This document shows positions 26,855-35,316 of a DNA stretch of 64,000 nucleotides, piece after piece. Position 1 is the first letter of the stretch, and the number at the start of each line of letters is the position of its first letter. The notes under the pieces are model-generated. The model was not told the origin of the DNA. It did not search any database and worked only from the letters and a program-made list of their open reading frames with translations. The stretch covers positions 992,001-1,056,000 of the forward strand of contig NZ_CP102287.1 of assembly GCF_025151385.1 (NCBI RefSeq), in the 5' to 3' direction. Source of the stretch: Hoylesella buccalis ATCC 35310. GTDB lineage: Bacteria > Bacteroidota > Bacteroidia > Bacteroidales > Bacteroidaceae. The translations under genes were made by a program, and so were the position numbers.

Positions 26855-27026
26855 CACCGCTGCCCGTTGCACTGGTTCCCCGCTCTCCTCTCTCCCAACA
26901 CCGCTGCCCGTTGCACTGGTTCCCCGCTCTCCTCTCTCCCAACACCGCTGCCCGTTGCACTGGTTCCCCGCTCTCCTCTCTCCCAACACCGCTGCCCGCT
27001 GCACTCGTTCCCCGCTCCCCATTCCT
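26855..27026 (+). repeat. 44-bp minisatellite, about four units
   Basis: Units start at 26855, 26899, 26943 and 26987 with exactly 44-bp spacing. The first three are almost identical (CACCGCTGCCCGTTGCACTG and onward) and the last is degenerate. It is GC-rich in an AT-rich surrounding. The unit length is not a multiple of three, so long frames across it are not coding. Likely variable in copy number between strains. Confidence 0.8.
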
Positions 27027-27292
27027 CCGATTCGAAATGCGAACGTCACGCCCATGCGACATCATTTTGCTCCCGCTAAGCCTAGTGCTGTCTTTTGGAA
27101 GGTACTTCAAAACGACCTAAATTTGCGGGCAAAAACAATGAACGGAATGAGAAAACAGCATGATGATGGCACACGGCTCCTGCATGGAAGGGCGAAAGTT
27201 GGTGAAATAAAATCAAATCATTGTTGTGGTCAACGAGAGGCTTTTTTAAATAAAAAAATCGTGATGCCTTACACGCATTTGAAGTGATTCTG

Positions 27293-27325
27293 TTGATAAT
27301 TTCATCAAAAAAATAACTATCTTTG
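27293..27325 (+). promoter_or_regulatory. Promoter for M20 amidohydrolase
   Basis: TTG (27293-27295), 22-bp spacer, TATCTTTG (27318-27325). The ATG at 27383 is about 50 nt past the predicted start site. Confidence 0.55.
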
Positions 27326-27382
27326 TGTGATTTTAATCTCACTCCTCACTTTCTTTGAGAAGCTATACACTAAACCAACGAT

Positions 27383-28561
27383 ATGAGTAAAATGAACGTA
27401 AAACCAATGAAAGAATTGGCTGCCATGTTGCCACTGATGAAACAGTGGATGGAAGCCATGCACCAAGAACCCGAACTATCTACCCAAGAGGTAAATACAG
27501 GCAAGTATGTTGCCGACCTGCTAAAGAATATGGGCTACGAGGTTCATGAGCATGTAGGAAAACATGGCATTGAGGGTGTGGTAGGCGTACTAAGTCATGG
27601 CGATGGAAAGAAGAAAATAGGCATTAGAGCCGACATGGATGCGCTCCCTATTCAGGAAATCAACAACCTGCCTTACAAGAGTAGGCACGACGGCATTTCT
27701 CATCTCTGCGGACACGACGGTCACAGTGCCATGGCACTTGGGGCAGCTAAGTATCTGGCAGATACAAAGCACTTTAATGGAACCGTTTACTTCTATTTTC
27801 AGCCGGCCGAAGAGACCATGCAGGGCGGTCCTTCGATGATTGACGATGGACTTTTCAAGAAGTTTAATGCCGATAGAATATATGCCATACACAACATTCC
27901 GGGACTACCTAAGGGGGTACTGCATTTCCATGATGGAGAAACAATGTCGGCAGTAGATAATTGGGAGGTACGCTTAATGGGGCGTGGTGGGCATGGTTCT
28001 ATGCCCGAACTAAGCATTGACCCCGTCGTCGCTGGTGCCTCATTGGTGATGGCCCTACAAACGATTGTTGCACGCAACCTCTCTCCTTGGAATAATGGCG
28101 TGGTCACCATCGGCTCATTCCAAGCAGGTAACGCAGGAAACGTTATTCCAGACGAAGCTGTACTCAAGTTGTCTATGCGCAACATGCAGCCCGATGGGCG
28201 TAAGCTGGTGTTGCAACGTATTCGCGAGATAACGGCCACCCAAGCCGAATGCTTTGGGTGTAAATATGAAATAAAAGAGGGACAACCTGGAGCAGTGCTT
28301 GTCAATTCGCACGAAGAAACAGCTTTTGCTGCCGAAGTGGCACGCAAATATTTTGGAGAGGAAAATGTAGTGTACCCTTGTAAGCCAATGATGAGCAGTG
28401 AAGATTTTGCCTTTATGTTGCAAGAACGACCAGGAAGCTACATCATGTTGGGTAATGGTGAAACGCCTATGGTACACAATCCTAAGTACATCTTCGATCA
28501 GGAAATCCTCCCCATTGGTGCCTCGTTGTGGGTTGCCTTGTGTGAAGAATATCTAAAGTAG
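27383..28561 (+). CDS. M20 family amidohydrolase (hippurate/IAA-amino acid hydrolase type)
   Basis: Cytoplasmic metal-dependent amidohydrolase of 392 aa that cleaves N-acyl amino acids or similar amides. Metal-binding features of M20D enzymes are visible: ADMDALPIQE (about 84-93), HLCGHDGHSAMALGAAK (about 107-123), QPAEETMQGG (about 139-148), HNIPGLPKG, the dimerisation-domain GRGGHGSMPE and the final MSSEDFAFML with a late His in MVHNP. Length is typical. It is a single gene with its own promoter, and the accessory region begins directly after it. The substrate cannot be told from sequence. Confidence 0.92.
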   Translation: MSKMNVKPMKELAAMLPLMKQWMEAMHQEPELSTQEVNTGKYVADLLKNMGYEVHEHVGKHGIEGVVGVLSHGDGKKKIGIRADMDALPIQEINNLPYKSRHDGISHLCGHDGHSAMALGAAKYLADTKHFNGTVYFYFQPAEETMQGGPSMIDDGLFKKFNADRIYAIHNIPGLPKGVLHFHDGETMSAVDNWEVRLMGRGGHGSMPELSIDPVVAGASLVMALQTIVARNLSPWNNGVVTIGSFQAGNAGNVIPDEAVLKLSMRNMQPDGRKLVLQRIREITATQAECFGCKYEIKEGQPGAVLVNSHEETAFAAEVARKYFGEENVVYPCKPMMSSEDFAFMLQERPGSYIMLGNGETPMVHNPKYIFDQEILPIGASLWVALCEEYLK

Positions 28562-28622
28562 GAGATTCTCGTATTTTTAATTGAAGCGAGTGGGACTTCA
28601 GAAAACATTGTGCAGATTCAAA

Positions 28623-29162
28623 ATCTTATATATCCTATAAATCTCTATGTATATAGATGCAGAAGGCCGAAAATATAAGAGTTATGAGGAATATGTAAAT
28701 TCTCCCGATCTTGATTTGGATTTGATATACGCCAAGCTATGGAGCGGTGAACGAACTCCACAGAATAAGCGAGAGAAAGAAATAAAGAAGGAACTGGATG
28801 AAATGAAATCTCTTGGAATGAAATTAGAACTTAATTTTGAATAGACTGCTATGAAGAATTTCAATGAACTTCGAGACAAGGCTATGCAGATTGCTACCAA
28901 AGTGCACAAAACACAAGTAGACAAGGGAGGGAAGCCATACATAGGACATCCGCTTCGTGTCGAGAAGTTGTGCCAGGACGATGACAGTAAGATAGTAGCG
29001 CTTTTACACGATACGATAGAAGATGGAGATATCACCGCCGAATATCTGCTCACGCAGGGATTCCCGACATACATCGTGGACGCCGTTCTATCTGTTTCTC
29101 GAAATAAAGGCGAAGATTATTTTGACTTCATTCAGCGTAGCAAGGCTAATCCCATTGGTCGT
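28623..29162 (+). repeat. 540-bp direct repeat, left copy (truncated cassette)
   Basis: From TTATATATCCTATAAATCTC through CCCATTGGTCGTA this matches 34411-34950 with only scattered substitutions (a few percent). Beyond 29162 the copies diverge abruptly. The pair brackets the mosaic region 29163-34410. Confidence 0.9.
28647..28844 (+). CDS. 65-aa protein of HD-hydrolase cassette (copy 1)
   Basis: Small soluble protein (MYIDAEGRKYKSYEEYVNSP...) with a helical, charged C-terminal half (KREKEIKKELDEMKSLGMKLE). It is almost identical to 34435-34632. It lies 6 bp upstream of the HD-domain gene in both copies, so the two act together or are at least co-expressed. I do not recognise the family. Because its partner is truncated here, this copy may be without function. 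Confidence 0.65.
   Translation: MYIDAEGRKYKSYEEYVNSPDLDLDLIYAKLWSGERTPQNKREKEIKKELDEMKSLGMKLELNFE

Positions 29163-29171
<9 letters not shown>
28851..29171 (+). pseudogene. Truncated HD-domain alarmone hydrolase (copy 1)
   Basis: The first 104 residues match the intact 189-aa protein at 34639-35208, including HKTQVDKGGKPYIGHPLRVE and the HD/ED motif LLHDTIEDGD. The frame then runs into foreign DNA at 29163 and stops after RIG. The C-terminal third, including VKIADLKDNMD, is lost. The break point coincides with the fragment of a glycosidase gene. Confidence 0.85.
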
Positions 29172-29873
<702 letters not shown>

Positions 29874-29934
29874 ATAATATCTAAGATTGAAAATTTTAAA
29901 ATTAAGACTTAAAAACTTTAAGATTAAAAAGATA

Positions 29935-30211
29935 TGTACTTCTTATATAACCTAAGAAGATTAATTGAAAATCAGGGGAACGATGATGGTAAAATAAAAA
30001 ATTTTAACAACTAAAGAAGAATTAGGCATTATTGCCAAAGAGGTTTTTATGAAGTTAAAAATACTGAAAAAGACTTGTTAGAATTGAAAATTTTAGATCA
30101 TTGTGCAGGGTTTCGTGTCATAATAGTGATAGAGGCAAATAGTTATGTAAATATAAAGAGTTCAAGACTTCTACCAAAGTTTAAAACTCAAAAAATAAAT
30201 AGTTGGTGTGC
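29935..30211 (+). pseudogene. AT-rich degraded frame, unrecognised
   Basis: Starting MYFLYNLRRLIENQGNDD, one frame stays open to 30211 apart from a single TAA near 30013. The remainder includes RHYCQRGFYEVKNTEKDLLELK and ends SWCAA. Lysine- and asparagine-rich with low GC, like its neighbours. It may be a decayed gene of the Gram-positive element. No family recognised. Confidence 0.3.
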
Positions 30212-30212
30212 T

Positions 30213-31100
30213 GCTTAGAGTAACGAAGTGTCCTGCTCAACGGTCATCCGTGAAATCAGGCGAAACTCCAAGCCAGACGGCACGTATGTGTGGAAGTATG
30301 CACAATCCAAGTGCGAAGCCCGCAAGCACGGCTTTAAAGGCAATCACCGCAAGCCTGAGGACTTATGGTGGCGTGTTGACCGCATGATAGAGGATGAGGA
30401 CTGGTCTCCCAGCCAAATTGCAGGCGTGCTCAGACGTGAGGGTATTCACATCGTGAAGCAGACCATCTACAACCACGTCCATGCAGACACCACCGGAAAA
30501 CTTGCTTCACATATGCCACATAGGCTCAAATACACAAAGAGGAGCAAGGCGTTGCGTCCTACGAAGGCTACCAATATCCCTAACCGTATAAGCATACACC
30601 AGAGACCAATGCAGGCTGACGGCACGCGCTTCGGAGACTGGGAACTGGACACTATCGTCGACTCGTACGGTCATGCCATTGTTACCTTAACGGAACGCTC
30701 GACTAACTACATTCTCATGGAAAGACTGCCGCAGGGACGGAAGGCGTTACCAACGGCAAAGACCGTGGCAAAATTGCTCTTTCCATATAGGGAATCACTG
30801 CTTACCATTACCACTGACAATGGATGTGAGTTTGCCGCACACGAGGAAATAACAAGGCGGCTCAGCATGAATGGAAGAAATCCGGTGGTGGTTTACTTCA
30901 CCGATTCTTACTCCTCCTGGCAGAAAGGTGCTGTAGAGAACGCAAATAAACTCATTAGAAGGTACATACCAAAAAAGGCAAACTTCAACGATTTCTCTGA
31001 CCGAAAAATAATGGAAATACAAAAGAAAATAAACAGAAGACCAAGAGAAAAATTAAATTTTGATACCCCTAAATACAAATTCTTCGAAAACTTTCCATAA
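30213..31100 (+). pseudogene. IS30-family transposase, N-terminally truncated
   Basis: DDE transposase of IS30 type with recognisable catalytic blocks (GDWELDTIVDS, LTITTDNGCEFA, QKGAVENANKLIRRY). The usual N-terminal start with the first helix-turn-helix is missing. The frame begins abruptly at SNEVSCSTVIREIRRNS after a TAG at 30211, so 30 to 40 residues have been lost. From memory it resembles Bacteroidota IS30 elements rather than Firmicutes ones, and GC is higher than in the flanks, so it probably entered the island after the Gram-positive DNA. The C-terminus (KYKFFENFP) appears complete. Confidence 0.8.
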
Positions 31101-31184
31101 ATTTGCATTTGCTGTTGGACTCTACAAAATTGGTTTTACCTAGTTTAAAAAAGAAATTATAATGAAAATATGGAGGCTAAGAAT

Positions 31185-31664
<480 letters not shown>

Positions 31665-31673
31665 TTACAGTCG

Positions 31674-31786
31674 ATATGTTCCTACAAACGAGAGCCAATC
31701 TTTGATATGTTTCCATCTACGAGCGTGGATATGTTCCCCATAACCATAGGGGTTGAGACTGTAGTATTGATGTCAAGAAAATAGAA
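31674..31786 (+). pseudogene. rumA 3'-end remnants (displaced attachment-site side)
   Basis: The stretch ends with a frame VDMFPITIGVETVVLMSRK and a stop, which is the normal RumA C-terminus (VDMFPHTxHVExVVLMSRK). Before it are two further degraded GATATGTTCC segments (31675, 31700), so the end is present up to three times. With the fragment at 29481-29873 it suggests the two sides of an insertion into a Gram-positive rumA gene. Confidence 0.5.
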
Positions 31787-31856
31787 TAACAAGCTATAAA
31801 ACTTATAAAATCAATGGCTTATAGGATTTTAAAAGAAATCAGTTTTATAATAAATT

Positions 31857-31904
31857 AAAAATCGTGTTGGTAGAAAAATCGTCTACTTCTACCAACACGA
31901 TTTT
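31857..31904 (-). terminator. Strong bidirectional terminator after copB
   Basis: Perfect 18-bp stem AAAATCGTGTTGGTAGAA / TTCTACCAACACGATTTT with a 12-nt loop. It lies between the convergent copB and CopZ-like genes. Confidence 0.8.
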
Positions 31905-31988
31905 ACAAAGAGCCAGTACTTACATCTCTTTTTCTCCTGTAAAACTATTGTATATTGATACTTTAAGGAGTTTCAATCATTCGGTCTG

Positions 31989-34091
31989 TTAACCGTTATT
32001 TTTTGGATCTAAACTTAATAAAATAGCATTAATGGCGACGATGACTGTTGACACAGACATTAGGATTGCTCCTAATGCAGGGCTTAATTTGATACCAATA
32101 GGAGCCAAAATTCCTGCAGCTAGAGGGATAGCTATAATGTTATAACCAGCTCCCCAAAAGAGATTTTGTTTCATTTTACGAGTTGTTTTGTGTGCTAATT
32201 CAATAAATGATTCAATATCTCCTGGATCAGATTGAGTCAAGATGACATCAGCTGAATCCAACGCCACTTGAGTTCCTGCACCGACTGCTATTCCAACGTC
32301 TGCTAAGGCAAGAGAAGGGGCATCATTAACACCGTCACCTACCATGATAACTTTCTTTCCTTCTTCTTTAAGTGTTTTTACTAACTCATATTTGTCTTGT
32401 GGAGATTGATTTGATCTATATTCAATCTCTAAATCTTCTGCCGCGCCTTGAGCCGCTTTTTCATTATCACCTGTTGCCATAATTGGTTGAATATTGTTCT
32501 TTTTAAGAACTTTAATTAACTGTTTGCTCGTTGGTTTTAATTCATCCCCTAAAGCTACAGCACCAATAGCATCATCGTTTTCTACTAATATACTGAGAGT
32601 TGCTCCTTTTGGAATATCCATATCCAGATTACGTCCGTATGCTTTTTGGCTGATTAATTGGTAACTATGGCCCTTGGCTTTGCCTTCTACGCCAGCACCG
32701 GAAATCACATCAATGGAATCAAATGATACTGGACTTATACCTTGCTGCTTAGCGAAGCTTATAATTGATTGAGCAATCGGGTGGCTAGATCCTCCTTCAA
32801 TACCTGCCAGTAAGGCAATGATTTCCTCTTTATTATATTTGTTATTAAAAAGTTCAACGTCTAATACTTTAAACTCACCTGTTGTTAAAGTACCTGTCTT
32901 ATCTAAAATCATCACATCTGCATCTTGAGCTATTTCTAAGGCTTGGCGGTCTTTTACTAGTAAGCCACGACTTGCTCCTAAGCTTGTGCTACGAGCGGTG
33001 ACCAATGGAATAGCTAGACCCAATGCGTGTGGACAAGCTATAACTAATGTTGTGATAGCCAATTTTACTGCCGTTGGGATGTCCGCTATAAGCGTCCATA
33101 CTACAAAAGCTATTAGTGCGACAATGATCGCAATATAGAAGAGCCACCCTGCAACCTTTTGAGCAATATTTTCTGCTCTGGAAGGCTGACTTTGAGCTTG
33201 GCTGATTAAATCCTGTACTTGAGAGATAAAGGATTGATCACCTGTCTCATTCACTTTAATATAAAGAACCCCTTCTCCATTTGTTGAGCCTCCGATTACT
33301 TCATCGCCAGGGCCTTTTTTTACTGCTTTTGACTCCCCAGTTAGAAGAGCTTCATTTAAACGTGATTCGCCACGCTCGATAGTTCCATCTGCTGGCACAT
33401 TTTCTCCAGCTTGAACTCGAATTAAATCACCTACCTTTAAGTCAGCAACTGGTCGTGTTTCTATTGAATCGTCATCTAATACTACATGAGCATCTTTTGG
33501 TACTAGCTTAGCCAGTTCTTCTTGTGCATCTCCTGCTTCTCCAATAGCTTTCATCTCAATCCAGTGACCTAATAACATGATTAATAGTAATGAAGCAAAT
33601 TCAAAGAAAAAATCCATAATTTGTTCACCTGTTACGTAGCTTGCTATTACAGTATAAATACTATATAAATATGAAACACTTAAACCTAAAGAAACGAGAG
33701 CCATCATTCCAGGTTCTTTTTGTTTAAATTCGTCAACTGCCCCTTGATAGAATGGACGTCCACCATAAATAATTAATATAGTAGATAAAATAGCTACTAC
33801 AATATCAGAATATGGAAAAGTAAACTGGACTGGTAGGTCAAACCCAGCCATAGGGGATAAGAGCATAATAATGATTCCTAGTGGTAATGACTTTAAGAAA
33901 AGTTCCTTAAAGTTTCCGTGATGATGGTGGTCATGCCCTCCGTGCCCACTGTGGTCATGGTGGGCATGATGGTCGTGATGTTGATCCTTATGGTCTCCAT
34001 GTTCTTCCGTGCTTACGTGCTCATGTTTTGAATGATCCATATCGCCATGATTATGGTGACTGTGGGATGAATGTTTGTTGTTATTGTTCAT
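31989..34091 (-). CDS. copB: CopB-type copper P1B-ATPase, Firmicutes-like
   Basis: Copper-exporting P-type ATPase of 700 aa in the inner membrane. The His-rich N-terminus (1-59, more than 20 histidines) replaces CxxC metal domains. TGES is at 251-254, the membrane metal site IACPHALGLAIPL has CPH at 353-355 (CopB subgroup rather than CPC CopA), phosphorylation motif DKTGT is at 397-401, and GDGVNDAPSLA forms the hinge. The start has a textbook AAGGAGG site 8 bp upstream. Low GC, AT-rich codons and the His-rich leader closely resemble Staphylococcus/Listeria/Enterococcus CopB, so transfer from Gram-positives is inferred. A Bacteroidota-type promoter lies at 34261-34290. Confidence 0.93.
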   Translation of the reverse strand: MNNNNKHSSHSHHNHGDMDHSKHEHVSTEEHGDHKDQHHDHHAHHDHSGHGGHDHHHHGNFKELFLKSLPLGIIIMLLSPMAGFDLPVQFTFPYSDIVVAILSTILIIYGGRPFYQGAVDEFKQKEPGMMALVSLGLSVSYLYSIYTVIASYVTGEQIMDFFFEFASLLLIMLLGHWIEMKAIGEAGDAQEELAKLVPKDAHVVLDDDSIETRPVADLKVGDLIRVQAGENVPADGTIERGESRLNEALLTGESKAVKKGPGDEVIGGSTNGEGVLYIKVNETGDQSFISQVQDLISQAQSQPSRAENIAQKVAGWLFYIAIIVALIAFVVWTLIADIPTAVKLAITTLVIACPHALGLAIPLVTARSTSLGASRGLLVKDRQALEIAQDADVMILDKTGTLTTGEFKVLDVELFNNKYNKEEIIALLAGIEGGSSHPIAQSIISFAKQQGISPVSFDSIDVISGAGVEGKAKGHSYQLISQKAYGRNLDMDIPKGATLSILVENDDAIGAVALGDELKPTSKQLIKVLKKNNIQPIMATGDNEKAAQGAAEDLEIEYRSNQSPQDKYELVKTLKEEGKKVIMVGDGVNDAPSLALADVGIAVGAGTQVALDSADVILTQSDPGDIESFIELAHKTTRKMKQNLFWGAGYNIIAIPLAAGILAPIGIKLSPALGAILMSVSTVIVAINAILLSLDPKNNG

Positions 34092-34260
34092 TTTAAATTC
34101 CTCCTTATTCTTAATGATGATGTAAATGACATTTGCATTGTCTATGCGATTCCTGAAAAAAGTACACAGTTGATTGAATATTACTGGGACTGTATACCGG
34201 TCATTGGATTAAGACCTGAGAGTGTACACACCCAAAACGGGTTAGGTGCCTACTCATATA

Positions 34261-34290
34261 CAAAGGTACATATATTCTCTCGTTTGGCAA
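34261..34290 (-). promoter_or_regulatory. Bacteroidota-type promoter pointing at copB
   Basis: Minus strand: TTG (34288-34290), exactly 19 bp, TACCTTTG (34261-34268). The predicted transcript would run into copB with a leader of about 160 nt and no intervening gene. No copper operator (such as a CopY box) was identified. Confidence 0.6.
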
Positions 34291-34410
34291 AATCCGACTT
34301 TGCACAGAAACGATCTGTGGCGTCCCTTTCGGAGTTCGGCTAATTCGCATTTTTTCCGAATAAGGCAAAATATGAGTAAATAATTAGTTACTTACCAAAA
34401 AAAAATACTA

Positions 34411-34950
34411 TCTTTATATATCCTATAAATCTCTATGTATATAGATGCAGAAGGCCGCAAATATAAGAGTTACGAGGAATATGTAAATTCTCAGGATCAT
34501 GATTTGGATTTGATATACGCCAAGCTATGGAGTGGCGAACGAACGCCACAGAATAAACAAGAGAAGGAAATAAAAATGGAACTGGATGAAATGAAATCTC
34601 TTGGAATGAAATTAGAACTTAATTTTGAATAGACTGCTATGAACAATTTCGATGAACTTAGAGACAAGGCTATGCAGATTGCTACCGAAGTGCACAAAAC
34701 ACAAATTGACAAGGGAGGGAAGCCATACATCGGACATCCGCTTCGTGTTGAGAAGTTGTGCCAGGACGATGACAGTAAGATAGTGGCGCTTTTACACGAT
34801 ACGATAGAAGATGGAAATATCACCGCCGAATATCTGCTCACGCAGGGATTCCCGACATACATCGTGGACGCCGTTCTATCTGTTTCTCGAAATAAAGGCG
34901 AAGATTATTTTGACTTCATTCAGCGCAGCAAGGCGAATCCCATTGGTCGT
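34411..34950 (+). repeat. 540-bp direct repeat, right copy (intact cassette)
   Basis: Partner of 28623-29162; it continues into the complete HD-domain gene. Scattered substitutions between copies show they are not the product of a very recent tandem duplication. Confidence 0.9.
34435..34632 (+). CDS. 65-aa protein of HD-hydrolase cassette (copy 2)
   Basis: Intact copy of the small charged protein (MYIDAEGRKYKSYEEYVNSQ...). It precedes the complete HD-hydrolase gene by 6 bp. The strict pairing, retained in both copies with substitutions, suggests a functional partner rather than a chance frame. A possible -7 box (TATCTTTA, near 34409) lies about 20 bp upstream, giving a short leader. The family is not recognised; a toxin-antitoxin-like or regulatory relation to the hydrolase is only a hypothesis. 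Confidence 0.75.
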   Translation: MYIDAEGRKYKSYEEYVNSQDHDLDLIYAKLWSGERTPQNKQEKEIKMELDEMKSLGMKLELNFE

Positions 34951-35208
34951 AGGGTGAAGATAGCTGACCTCAAAGACAACATGGATATCACGAGGCTGAA
35001 TGAGCTTACAGACAACGATATTGAAAGGCTAAAAAAGTACCATCAAGCCTATAAGATGTTGGAAGATGAAGAAATGAGTCACATTATGGGAGTTAGTTCT
35101 CATGCTAACACTTCTTCTAAAGAAGAAGCTGAACAAACTGACAGTTCACAACAAGAGCCAGAAGATCCTAAGTCGTGCTGTCAAAAATCTTGTAATCATG
35201 GCAAATAG
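34639..35208 (+). CDS. HD-domain small alarmone hydrolase (RelA/SpoT-type)
   Basis: Cytoplasmic protein of 189 aa with the hydrolase half of RelA/SpoT proteins and no synthetase domain: AMQIATEVHKTQ, GGKPYIGHPLRVE, LLHDTIEDGN (HD plus ED motif), DAVLSVSRNKGEDYFDF, VKIADLKDNMD. It should bind Mn2+ and remove pyrophosphate from (p)ppGpp or related alarmones, as MESH1/SAH enzymes do. The C-terminal 35 residues are different: low complexity, Ser/Glu rich, ending in a Cys/His-rich KSCCQKSCNHGK that may bind metal. It is co-transcribed with the 65-aa protein. Confidence 0.85.
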   Translation: MNNFDELRDKAMQIATEVHKTQIDKGGKPYIGHPLRVEKLCQDDDSKIVALLHDTIEDGNITAEYLLTQGFPTYIVDAVLSVSRNKGEDYFDFIQRSKANPIGRRVKIADLKDNMDITRLNELTDNDIERLKKYHQAYKMLEDEEMSHIMGVSSHANTSSKEEAEQTDSSQQEPEDPKSCCQKSCNHGK

Positions 35209-35316
35209 TCGTGATCGGTGTAATATAAAAGAGGTAATACGAAATTGTATTGACTCCTTTATACCTTTATGCTAAAACAATATTACAAACAAAACGCAAT
35301 ATAAAATCGAACAGAA

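Noticed and set aside
26855-27026. Considered as a CRISPR array
   Set aside because: Contiguous 44-bp units without spacers; a minisatellite fits better.
26673-27110. 145-aa minus-strand frame across the 44-bp minisatellite
   Set aside because: The 44-bp unit is not a multiple of three, so the repeated peptide shifts frame; the openness is due to low stop content of the repeat.
34071-34343. 90-aa plus-strand frame upstream of copB
   Set aside because: It overlaps the 5' end of copB on the opposite strand and covers its promoter; no recognisable domain.
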